DNA of 18,843 bases from the NCBI GenBank assembly GCA_903914045.1, contig CAIWNO010000374.1:1-18843 (forward strand). The letters run 5' to 3'. Positions within the stretch are counted from its first letter, which is position 1. The number at the start of each line of letters is the position of its first letter. The notes beneath the pieces were generated by a model. That model saw only the letters and a program-made list of their open reading frames with translations. It searched no databases and was not told the origin of the DNA. Position numbers and translations under genes: made by a program. Origin of the DNA: an uncultured bacterium. GTDB taxonomy: Bacteria > Planctomycetota > Phycisphaerae > Phycisphaerales > SM1A02. Shown here piece after piece: positions 6,766-13,676 of the stretch.

Positions 6766-8298
6766 ATGATCCAATTTCTCATAGCAGCCTGTCTTGCGGC
6801 GGACGCGTCCGTTGCGACTATTCAATCCGCTTCAATTCCGCCTTCCGCAAACAGCGTGAGTTTGACCGTGTACTCCAGTGCCGACGCCGCCAGCTTTGAT
6901 CCGCAAACGTGGATCGCGCAGCAACGCCAAGGCAACGATCCAACTGCCGCATATCAAGTGCCGGGCTTTGGCGTGATCCGCGAAATTCGCGGAGTGAACA
7001 TGCCGCAAGGCGCGGGCTCACTGGCCTTCACGGACGTGGCAGCCTTCATTGATCCAACCACCGTGGCCTTTGAGGACCTGACCGATCCGTCCACCGTGGT
7101 CACCAATCAACGATTTGAATTTGACCTTGTAAGCCCGCAAAAACTGCTGGAAAAATATGTCGATCAAAAAATTTCCGCCATGGTGGATATGCAAACCGCG
7201 CCCATGCGCGTGGATGGAACGCTGCTTGCGGCGCGTAACGGACAACTTGTTGTGCAAGGCGCGGATGGCGGCGTGCAAATTGTGAATCAATCAAACACCA
7301 CGCTCACACTTGGCGCGCTGCCTGGCGGATTACGCACGCGTCCAACTTTATTGTGGGACGTGATCTCCGCAAAGTCCGGCGCGCATCAGGTGCGAACCAG
7401 TTATCAAACTTCCGGCATCACTTGGCGCGCCGATTACAACTTAATTCTTGACCCCACTGATACCAAGGCCGACATGACCGCGTGGGTTTCCATGCTCAAC
7501 GTGTCGGGCCGCAGTTATGACAACGCGCAATTGAAATTAATCGCGGGCGATGTGCAACGCGCGCAAAGTAATAACAACCGTGGGCGAGGCGCACCGATGA
7601 TGATGAAATCCATGGCGGATGGCGCCGCCGAAGGCTTCCAAGAAAAAGCGTTCTTTGAATTCCATCTTTACACGCTGCCACGCCCCGCCAACATTCCAGA
7701 AAATTCCAGCGAGCAGATCGCGCTGTTTCCAACCGCGCGCAATATTCCCGTGAAAAAAATTCTGGTGTATGAGGGCTCGGACATCAACGGGTTTGGCGGT
7801 GGCATGATCGACGCGCAAGAATTTGGCGCCATGGGAAAAACCAAAGTGGATGTGTTTGTTCGCTTCAAGAACGAAGCCGCCGCCAACTTGGGAATGCCAC
7901 TTCCAGCGGGCAAATTGCGTGTTTCCAAGCGCGACGACGCAGACGGCTCGCTTGAATTCATCGGCGAAGATTTAATCGGCCACACGCCCAAGGATGAAAA
8001 GATTCTAGTGCGCCTGGGTTCCGCCTTCGATGTGGTTGGCGCGCGCACGCAAACCGATTTCAAATCAGACCGCGGTCGCCGCGAAATGACCGAGTCCTTC
8101 AAAATTGAAATTCGTAACCGCAAGGACAAACCAATCACCGTGCTGGTGCGCGAACCACTGTATCGCTGGAGCAATTGGGAAATTACAACCACCAGCCAGC
8201 CATTTGAAAAAAAGAACGCGACCACCATTGAATACACGCTTGATGTGCCCGCCAACTCCGAGAAGTTGATCACCTACACCGTGCGCTATCGCTGGTGA
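6766..8298 (+). CDS. Secreted DUF4139 domain-containing protein
   Basis: This protein of 510 aa is probably exported, of poorly characterised function. A short hydrophobic N-terminus (MIQFLIAACLAADASVA) looks like a signal peptide. The C-terminal two thirds (about 190-510) match DUF4139. The strongest signature is SGITWRADYNLIL (about 216-228), then DMTAWVSMLNVSGRSYDNAQLKLIAGDVQRA, typical of the family's conserved block. The end is a beta-rich run closing with SEKLITYTVRYRW, also family-like. The region before residue 190 does not obviously match the DUF4140 domain that precedes DUF4139 in many MuiA-type proteins. The start ATG has no Shine-Dalgarno site; TAGACT (6754-6759) sits 6 nt before it, so a leaderless or very short-leader transcript is possible. 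It is divergent from TauE. rsmA follows on the same strand after about 150 bp. Confidence 0.85.
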   Translation: MIQFLIAACLAADASVATIQSASIPPSANSVSLTVYSSADAASFDPQTWIAQQRQGNDPTAAYQVPGFGVIREIRGVNMPQGAGSLAFTDVAAFIDPTTVAFEDLTDPSTVVTNQRFEFDLVSPQKLLEKYVDQKISAMVDMQTAPMRVDGTLLAARNGQLVVQGADGGVQIVNQSNTTLTLGALPGGLRTRPTLLWDVISAKSGAHQVRTSYQTSGITWRADYNLILDPTDTKADMTAWVSMLNVSGRSYDNAQLKLIAGDVQRAQSNNNRGRGAPMMMKSMADGAAEGFQEKAFFEFHLYTLPRPANIPENSSEQIALFPTARNIPVKKILVYEGSDINGFGGGMIDAQEFGAMGKTKVDVFVRFKNEAAANLGMPLPAGKLRVSKRDDADGSLEFIGEDLIGHTPKDEKILVRLGSAFDVVGARTQTDFKSDRGRREMTESFKIEIRNRKDKPITVLVREPLYRWSNWEITTTSQPFEKKNATTIEYTLDVPANSEKLITYTVRYRW

Positions 8299-8330
8299 TC
8301 AACATCCGTCATGGCGCGACATGATGCGTT

Positions 8331-8336
8331 TATAAA
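8331..8336 (+). promoter_or_regulatory. Possible -10 element upstream of rsmA
   Basis: TATAAA lies in an otherwise GC-rich gap, inside the short palindrome TTTATAAA (8329-8336). No convincing -35 hexamer is present at 16-18 bp. It is a weak promoter candidate for rsmA, supported mainly by its position. Confidence 0.3.
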
Positions 8337-8369
8337 TTGAGCCAAGCACGCGCATCACTTCTTGAACCC

Positions 8370-8400
8370 AGTTTCACCACGCCTCTCAGTAGTTTCACCA
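8370..8400 (+). repeat. 10-bp direct repeat upstream of rsmA
   Basis: AGTTTCACCA occurs at 8370-8379 and again at 8391-8400, with starts 21 bp apart (two helical turns, also seven codons). It sits between the TATAAA element and the preferred rsmA start. If rsmA started at the TTG at 8362, the copies would lie in coding sequence as two similar VSP-containing segments. Confidence 0.45.
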
Positions 8401-8445
8401 ATCAATTTCGCACAACCGCCTCGCACCTTTGCCCGACATACACAA

Positions 8446-9270
8446 GTGCAAACACTCACAGAAATCAAAGCCATTCTTGCCTCGCGCGGCCTGCGGCCCA
8501 AGCATCGCTTTGGGCAAAACTTCCTGCATGATCACAACGTGCTTCGCGCGCTCATGAAGGCCGCCAACATTTGCGCGGGCGAAGTGATTCTGGAAGTTGG
8601 CCCAGGCACCGGCGCGCTCACAGATCTATTGGTCGCCGCCAACGCCCACGTGATCGCCTGTGAAATGGACCGCGACTTGGCCGCCTTCAACCGCGAACGA
8701 TTTCAAGATCAAATCACGCTCATTGAAGGCGATTGCCTGGCCACCAAGCATTCCCTCAATCCACTCATCACGGCGGCAATCAACGGCCGCCCCTTTCGCT
8801 TGATCGCCAACTTGCCGTATCAAGCGGCCACGCCGCTTATCGCTATTTTGCTGAATGACTTTCCGCACTGCATGGGCATGCACATCACCATTCAGCGCGA
8901 GGTAGCGCAACGACTTACCGCCGCGCCAGACACCAGCGAAATGGGTTTGCTCAGCGTCATGGCGCAATTTTATTCGTCTATACAAATGGTCGCGGAAATT
9001 CGCCCCGGTAGTTTTTGGCCGGAGCCCGAAGTCACCAGCGCCATCATTGAGGTTGCGCCGCACCAACCACGCCCCGCGCTTCCAGCGCATCTGCAAACAC
9101 TATTGGCGTGCGCGTTTCAACACCGACGCAAACAACTTGGCTCCAGCTTGTCGGCGCAATTCACATTGCCCGCGGACTTTGACCGCACGCGTAGGCCAGA
9201 AACATTGTCTGTTCAAGAATGGATCGACCTGGCACACTTCCAAGACGCCTCCAGGCAACATCATTCATAA
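8446..9270 (+). CDS. rsmA: 16S rRNA (adenine(1518)-N(6)/adenine(1519)-N(6))-dimethyltransferase
   Basis: RsmA/KsgA dimethylates two adjacent adenines near the 3' end of 16S rRNA with S-adenosylmethionine, acting late in small-subunit maturation. Numbered from the GTG at 8446, the 274-aa protein has RFGQNFL (21-27), SAM motif I EVGPGTG (50-56), the acidic ribose-binding E73 in ACEMD, GDC (95-97) and the catalytic NLPY (122-125). A C-terminal helical domain includes AFQHRRKQL. All are diagnostic. The start is uncertain. The frame is open back to a TTG at 8362 (302 aa), but family proteins begin close to the TLTEIKAIL segment, so the GTG at 8446 is preferred. Neither start has a good Shine-Dalgarno site. 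It converges on the RsbW-like gene with a 33-bp gap containing a GC hairpin. Confidence 0.96.
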   Translation: MQTLTEIKAILASRGLRPKHRFGQNFLHDHNVLRALMKAANICAGEVILEVGPGTGALTDLLVAANAHVIACEMDRDLAAFNRERFQDQITLIEGDCLATKHSLNPLITAAINGRPFRLIANLPYQAATPLIAILLNDFPHCMGMHITIQREVAQRLTAAPDTSEMGLLSVMAQFYSSIQMVAEIRPGSFWPEPEVTSAIIEVAPHQPRPALPAHLQTLLACAFQHRRKQLGSSLSAQFTLPADFDRTRRPETLSVQEWIDLAHFQDASRQHHS

Positions 9271-9281
9271 TGACGCCGTGT

Positions 9282-9300
9282 CGCGCGCCTTGATCGCGCG
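9282..9300. terminator. GC hairpin between convergent rsmA and RsbW-like genes
   Basis: CGCGCG (9282-9287) and CGCGCG (9295-9300) can form a 6-bp all-GC stem with a 7-nt loop in either orientation. It fills the 33-bp gap between two convergent genes, where a shared bidirectional terminator would be expected. No T-run follows on either strand, so it is not a classical intrinsic terminator. CGCG words are also common in this genome. Confidence 0.3.
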
Positions 9301-9303
9301 CAT

Positions 9304-9732
9304 TCAATCCGCTGGATCTGGTCCATTTTTGTAGACCATGCGCAGTGCGTTCCCAGGCGGAACATGCTCCACCTCGCTCATATAGGCGCGCATCAACATC
9401 AATCCACGTCCCGATGGAATTTCCAAATTCTCATCCGCCGTTGGATCAGGCACTCCACTTGGATCAAACCCCTCTCCTTCATCACGCACTTCAAATTCCG
9501 CTCTTTCATGATTAATGTCACAGCGAAATTGAACCACCTTGCCAGGCGCGCCACGATTGCCGTGGCGAAACGCGTTCACAATCGCTTCCTCCATACAAAG
9601 GCGTATCGCAAACTTGGCAAACTCGGTGTATGTGTTGTGAGCCAACGCCGCGGCAATCTCCCGCTGAACTATTTCTAGATCGGTTTTTAAATCCGTCAGC
9701 GTTCGATTTTGAATGTAGGGTTCGCTTCTCAA
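9304..9732 (-). CDS. RsbW-like anti-sigma factor / serine kinase (HATPase_c_2)
   Basis: This is a 142-aa GHKL-fold ATP-binding protein of the RsbW/SpoIIAB type. Such proteins bind a sigma factor or other target and phosphorylate a partner STAS antagonist. The N-box is MEEAIVNAFRHGN (47-59), with E48/E49 and N53. The G1 box is VRDEGEGFDPS (82-92). The G2 box is SGRGLMLMRAYM (107-118). Together these cover essentially the whole ATP site. The only conventional start is a TTG at 9730-9732; GGAG (9748-9751 on the minus strand) lies 15 nt upstream, rather far, so initiation may be weak. It lies 29 bp downstream of the STAS gene on the same strand, the usual antagonist-then-kinase order. No sigma factor gene is in the window, so the final target is unknown. 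Confidence 0.9.
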   Translation of the reverse strand: MRSEPYIQNRTLTDLKTDLEIVQREIAAALAHNTYTEFAKFAIRLCMEEAIVNAFRHGNRGAPGKVVQFRCDINHERAEFEVRDEGEGFDPSGVPDPTADENLEIPSGRGLMLMRAYMSEVEHVPPGNALRMVYKNGPDPAD

Positions 9733-9761
9733 TTGAATTGATCCACGCTCCGGCTTACGAA

Positions 9762-10121
9762 TTATTTAAAATTCTTCAGGGCAGCATCCGAGGTGTCGAC
9801 GATTTGAAACATTTTATTTAATTTTGTAATTTTAAATATTTCAAAAATTGGCTTTGGAATATCACTTAAATACAACTGGCCATCTTTGACACGGACGCGG
9901 TTGTGGCACGTAATCAACACTCCCAGCGCCGCCGATGACAAGTGATCCACCCCGCCAAATGAGATCAACACCTTGGGCTTAGCCATGCTATCGATGACCC
10001 CAATAATATCTTTTCCAATTTGATGAATAACTGTTTCATCAATAATGCTTTTCTGCGTGAACGTAATTTTTTTTACGCTTCCTTCATCGGCAATTTGAAT
10101 AACGCTATCTGTGGCACTCAT
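9762..10121 (-). CDS. STAS-domain anti-sigma factor antagonist (RsbV/SpoIIAA-like)
   Basis: This 119-aa single STAS domain protein is the expected partner of the RsbW-like kinase encoded next. In its unphosphorylated form such a protein sequesters the kinase and frees the kinase's target. The fold pattern is clear: a beta-strand start (VIQIADEGSVKKITF), a helix, a second strand (KVLISFGGVDHLSSAALGVLI) and a C-terminal helix. The phosphorylation site falls in the conserved loop before the second helix, at S62 or S63 in DHLSSAALG; the DSSG form common in RsbV proteins is HLSSAA here. The ATG start has a good GGAG Shine-Dalgarno site (10128-10131, minus strand) 6 nt away. It follows the secretin gene by 59 bp on the same strand with no obvious promoter between, so cotranscription is plausible. 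Confidence 0.9.
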   Translation of the reverse strand: MSATDSVIQIADEGSVKKITFTQKSIIDETVIHQIGKDIIGVIDSMAKPKVLISFGGVDHLSSAALGVLITCHNRVRVKDGQLYLSDIPKPIFEIFKITKLNKMFQIVDTSDAALKNFK

Positions 10122-10127
10122 CGTTCG

Positions 10128-10131
10128 CTCC
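10128..10131 (-). promoter_or_regulatory. Shine-Dalgarno site of the STAS gene
   Basis: GGAG on the minus strand lies 6 nt before the ATG at 10121. It contrasts with the poorly placed site of the TTG-started kinase downstream, and suggests the antagonist is made in excess of the kinase. Confidence 0.55.
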
Positions 10132-10180
10132 GTTCAATAGAAATTTTTATCGATTTGATTCCGCAACTTGTATCAGCAAT

Positions 10181-13100
10181 TTACATTCCTGCGTTTCCGC
10201 CAGATTCACCCAATTGATTTCTTAAACCAGGAAAGAGAACATCTTCTGTTTCTTGCTGAATTAAAATTTCAGGGCGAATCATCATCATTAAAGTCTGTTC
10301 CACTTTGGAATTAATTCGATTGGTGAAGAACCGGTTCACCATTGGAATTTTGCTCAAGACTGGAACACCAACTTCCACTTCATAATCCGTGGTCACTCGT
10401 TGTCCGCCAAGAACCGCGGTGCCTTTGTCTGGAACCGTAATAGTGGTTCCAATGGAAGTGGACAGGAAATTGGGTGTTTGAAAGGTGTTTGTTGAAGTCG
10501 TTCCAACTGGAACCTGGCTTCCACCAGCGACGGATTGTTGAAATTGCACGCTTGCAAATGTCACTGGTCCTTGCAGTTGAAAGCTTACGTTCAGGCTGAC
10601 ATACCGTCGATCCGCGCTGATGACGCCTTGCAATCCCAGCGAAAATCCTTCGGAAATACTGCTGACAATTGGAGTTCCCGTAACTCCTTGCGTTGTTGGC
10701 ACAGTAAATCCAGAGACATATGACGTGGTGTTCTGCACGGTAATAAATGAGATCTGTCCATTCTGCATGGTCAATCGTGGCGAGGTCATAAGAACATTTC
10801 GCTGATCTGCTTGCGTCGCACGAACCAGCAAGTCCACTTGAACATCATCCAGAAATGTCATGCCAACGGTCAATGCTGGATTGGCCAACGCCGCCGCGCC
10901 AAACACTCCCTTGATACCTGCGGCACCAAGTGTGTTCACAAGTGGCAAACCTTCTTGTTGAACGTTGATAGCCGACAGACCATTGCTGACCGAACCGTCT
11001 GCGTACGCTGTGCCGTTGGGCTGAAGCGCAATAGGCGTGCCGACTGGACCAGTTTGATATTGAATTTGTCCAGTTGTTCCTGGCAAACCAATGGCTTGAC
11101 CAGTTGCTACGGAATTCGCAAGTGGACCAGCGTTGGAACCCGTGACACCCGAAAATACAATTGGGTTTTTAAGTTGGCCAGTTTTTGGATCACCCGCGGC
11201 GGTTCGATCCGCATTTTGAAAGAAAAAGTCTCGCAAATTAAAATTTGGATCCGCGGTACGCGCCTGTTGATATTGAGAATTGTTGGTGTTGAAATACATA
11301 TCAAAATCCAACCCAATTTGCTCAAACCAATCGGTGTCGATCTTCAAAACTCGAACTTCAATATTGATTTGCAACGCAAGATCCGCACGGATTTGCTGCA
11401 ATAAATCCGCAATATTTCGATGCGTGTCTGGTCGTGCGGTAATCACCAGTTTGGTATCAAACGGCTCCATGCTGGCGCCTAAATTCCAAGCATCTGGATC
11501 AACTGTTTTCTGAATCAAGTCCTTGATAAAAATAACGCGGCCGGCTTTTCCGTCATCGGTAATAAATGGAATGAGTGGAAATCCTCCACCGCCGCCACCG
11601 CCGCCGCCACCGCCGCCACCACCGCCGCCGCCTCCGCCACTACTACCACCACCACCACCACTACCGCCACCACTACCACCACCACCGCCACCACCGCCAC
11701 CACCACTAATCGACAGTGGCGGAACAGTGACGGAGTCTGGATATTTAAAAACTAAATCCGTCAAGTCGTAAACGCGTGGACGCTTGGCTTCGGGAAGATT
11801 TTGCAAGGCCGTAAACGTAGTCACAGCAACTTGACCATTCATAATCTCTGAAACGGCTCGACCACTATCCGAGGTTGGGTTTCCAACCTGCTCTAAAATT
11901 CGAGTCAACATGACTCGCGCGCTTACATTGGCTTTATCCAATTGAATGCCCTCGGTTTCGGGGGTAATTTCAATTTCTCCAAGAGCCTTCCAATTCACAT
12001 ACAGCGGAATCTTGGTGATCTGTTTCCAGAAATCTAAAACCTGACTCAATTTTTGATTGGTCGTTTCCGGGAAGTCGAACACATTCTCAAACTGCTTGGC
12101 AATGACTTCGTCTTCTGCGGTGCGCGCCCAACCAGCTGGCGGGAAATTTCTATTATCCATTGAAATCCGCGGCCAATCCTCTGGATAGATAATCAGTGCA
12201 TTGGTGCTCTTTGGCCCATTGCCCGAAAGATTAATTTTGGGCGGAATGGCGGCCTGCATATCTTGCAACTGCATTTGTCCAAAACCAGAATTGCGTTGAC
12301 GCTGCGCGTCGGACCATTGGCGATACATCTTGGTGCTTTCAAGCACATCTCGAAGCGCCAAGGCTGCTGGATTGCTTGGATCCATAAACAAAATCTGGTC
12401 AATCACTTGCAGCGCTTCGTCATATTTCAATTCCATTTGCAACTGGCGAACGCGCATCAACATTTCGCTGATGGTTGCAAGGCGTTTTTGCTGAGCCATT
12501 CGCTGCGCATCCGTGGATGCTTTTTGGGCATCACCACGCTGCTTGGCTTGATCAAGCGTTTGCCCAGCAATTCGTGATGAATTGATCTGATCAATCAGCG
12601 CGTCAGCGCGAATATTCATGGCATCAAATTGAGCCGGAATCAGAATGGCTTGATCTCTTGCCACCAACTGCTTGGCGGAACTTGCATCAAGCTGCGCGCC
12701 GGCATAGTCGCCGCGGTTTAATTTTTCGCCGCCTCGAAACATGTCGTTTTCAAATTCGGCGTTTAGGCGTTGACGACGCAACGTTATGTCATCACTGACT
12801 TTATCCAACAAACTTCCGCCCCCTTGATCCAATTGCGCCTGCGCTGTTTGCAAGCCTTTTTTGGCTTCCACATTCAGCGGATTCGCTCCCAGAACCGTGG
12901 TCCAGCAATCAATCGCCGTGCGCCATTGTGACGCGGCCATGGCGGCCCGCGCATTGGCAAGGGCAGAGACTGGATCTGAACCGCCAGCAAGTGATGGCGG
13001 CATTGCGGGCTTGCTTTGAGTTGAATCTAAAAGATCATCGGACGCTGTCGGCGCTTCGTCAGTGGAAGTTTCTTTAGCCCCATTTTCTTGACCACCTGAA

Positions 13101-13441
13101 AGATCTGGTTCGGAAGAATTTGCTGGCGTAATGTTGCCTGTTGGATCTGGTTCGGCGGAGTTGTCTGGTTCAACCCCGGTTGGTTGATCAGGCACGTTAG
13201 TTGGGTCGGGTTCAGTGGATTTTGGTGGAACCACCGCTGGCGCTTTGGCGGTAGTTGAGCGTGTTTTACGGGGAGTTTCCGCTGGTGGCGGCTCGATTGG
13301 ATCATCTTGCGCACTTGCAACTTCATTCACGCCATTGAAGAACAATGGAAGCGTAGGTGCCCAAGCAAGAAGTGCGGCGGTCGCAAGAAGACAGAAATTG
13401 CTTCCGCGGAAATATTTGGATTCCGTCATTGGTCGAGACAT
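10181..13441 (-). CDS. Large secretin-family outer-membrane channel protein (GspD/PilQ-like) with Gly-rich tract
   Basis: This is a 1086-aa secretin, which would form a multimeric outer-membrane gate for a type II secretion or type IV pilus-like machine. In order: a signal peptide (about 1-42); a Pro/Glu/Asp-rich linker (about 48-150); TPR-like helices (about 154-204 and 316-372); an STN/N0-like domain (about 454-518, KLSQVLDFWKQITKIPLYVNW); a segment RPRVYDLTDLVFKYPD; a Gly/Ser tract (580-620); an N-domain ending in INIEVRVLKID (to about 703); and the secretin core. The core has RNVLMTSPRLTMQNGQ (about 880-895) and VGVPVLSKIPMVNRFF (about 1023-1038), both diagnostic. The ATG at 13441 is preferred over the upstream GTG at 13540 because GGAG (13452-13455) lies 10 nt away and the signal peptide follows. 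No other secretion or pilus genes are nearby. It is far longer than typical GspD (about 650 aa). Confidence 0.92.
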   Translation of the reverse strand: MSRPMTESKYFRGSNFCLLATAALLAWAPTLPLFFNGVNEVASAQDDPIEPPPAETPRKTRSTTAKAPAVVPPKSTEPDPTNVPDQPTGVEPDNSAEPDPTGNITPANSSEPDLSGGQENGAKETSTDEAPTASDDLLDSTQSKPAMPPSLAGGSDPVSALANARAAMAASQWRTAIDCWTTVLGANPLNVEAKKGLQTAQAQLDQGGGSLLDKVSDDITLRRQRLNAEFENDMFRGGEKLNRGDYAGAQLDASSAKQLVARDQAILIPAQFDAMNIRADALIDQINSSRIAGQTLDQAKQRGDAQKASTDAQRMAQQKRLATISEMLMRVRQLQMELKYDEALQVIDQILFMDPSNPAALALRDVLESTKMYRQWSDAQRQRNSGFGQMQLQDMQAAIPPKINLSGNGPKSTNALIIYPEDWPRISMDNRNFPPAGWARTAEDEVIAKQFENVFDFPETTNQKLSQVLDFWKQITKIPLYVNWKALGEIEITPETEGIQLDKANVSARVMLTRILEQVGNPTSDSGRAVSEIMNGQVAVTTFTALQNLPEAKRPRVYDLTDLVFKYPDSVTVPPLSISGGGGGGGGGGSGGGSGGGGGSSGGGGGGGGGGGGGGGGGGGFPLIPFITDDGKAGRVIFIKDLIQKTVDPDAWNLGASMEPFDTKLVITARPDTHRNIADLLQQIRADLALQINIEVRVLKIDTDWFEQIGLDFDMYFNTNNSQYQQARTADPNFNLRDFFFQNADRTAAGDPKTGQLKNPIVFSGVTGSNAGPLANSVATGQAIGLPGTTGQIQYQTGPVGTPIALQPNGTAYADGSVSNGLSAINVQQEGLPLVNTLGAAGIKGVFGAAALANPALTVGMTFLDDVQVDLLVRATQADQRNVLMTSPRLTMQNGQISFITVQNTTSYVSGFTVPTTQGVTGTPIVSSISEGFSLGLQGVISADRRYVSLNVSFQLQGPVTFASVQFQQSVAGGSQVPVGTTSTNTFQTPNFLSTSIGTTITVPDKGTAVLGGQRVTTDYEVEVGVPVLSKIPMVNRFFTNRINSKVEQTLMMMIRPEILIQQETEDVLFPGLRNQLGESGGNAGM
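11582..11704 (-). repeat. GGN trinucleotide microsatellite encoding a Gly/Ser tract
   Basis: This run of 41 consecutive GGT/GGC/GGA and AGT codons lies within the secretin. In protein order it is G10-S-G3-S-G5-SS-G19 (37 Gly, 4 Ser), residues 580-620. It is uninterrupted, in frame, and unlike anything else in the window. It separates the STN-side region from the N-domain next to the channel, so it probably forms a long flexible linker. Trinucleotide slippage would change linker length without breaking the frame. Confidence 0.95.
13095..13230 (-). repeat. Imperfect repeats coding an EPDPT-type linker in the secretin
   Basis: The secretin N-terminal linker contains degenerate copies of a [ST]xEPD[PNL][TS] unit: STEPDPT, GVEPDNS, SAEPDPT and SSEPDLS, about residues 70-118. 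DNA copies of ATCTGGTTCGG at 13103-13113 and 13145-13155 show recent-looking similarity. It is a low-complexity acidic/proline periplasmic linker. Confidence 0.55.
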
Positions 13442-13451
13442 CTTTGTAGGG

Positions 13452-13455
13452 CTCC
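13452..13455 (-). promoter_or_regulatory. Shine-Dalgarno site deciding the secretin start
   Basis: GGAG on the minus strand lies 10 nt before the ATG at 13441. The alternative upstream GTG at 13538-13540 adds 33 residues with no signal-peptide character. Confidence 0.5.
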
Positions 13456-13604
13456 GAGCTTGTGGCTCGCTTGTTCTTATTAGAGGTGTGGCGAAAAAAG
13501 TTAGGGTCGTGAAAGATCGTTTCGAAGAACCCAACCACACGGTTCCTTACAAGTGGCAGAAGGTACCTTGCACGCCAAAAACCCGCAACAGTGCGCCAAA
13601 GTTG

Positions 13605-13617
13605 ATATTTGAAATAT
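13605..13617. promoter_or_regulatory. AT-rich palindrome between divergent secretin and carA
   Basis: ATATTT-G-AAATAT is a perfect 6-bp inverted repeat around one central base. It stands out as AT-rich in the 235-bp divergent region between the secretin start (13441) and carA start (13677). It lies about 50 bp upstream of the carA -10 candidate, a suitable place for an operator or for a promoter on the opposite strand. Confidence 0.35.
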
Positions 13618-13663
13618 TCACTTGTGGATAAACCAAGCGCCTTTGGCGGGCGACGGGCATCGC

Positions 13664-13669
13664 TACAAT
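13664..13669 (+). promoter_or_regulatory. -10 element of carA, suggesting a leaderless transcript
   Basis: TACAAT matches the -10 consensus at five of six positions and ends 7 nt before the carA ATG at 13677. Transcription from it would start at or within a base or two of the start codon. The -35 region is weak: TTGGCG at 13643-13648 has a short 15-bp spacer. No Shine-Dalgarno site precedes carA, which fits leaderless translation. Confidence 0.45.
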
Positions 13670-13676
13670 CGCGTAT

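Noticed and set aside
11582..11704. Possible CRISPR-like or tandem-array signal
   Set aside because: The periodicity is three bases with no spacers. It is a coding microsatellite, not a CRISPR array.
11523..11771. Plus-strand proline-rich open frame opposite the Gly tract
   Set aside because: It is the mirror of the GGN repeat in the secretin gene: CCN triplets read as proline. It has no ribosome site and sits wholly inside a well-supported gene.
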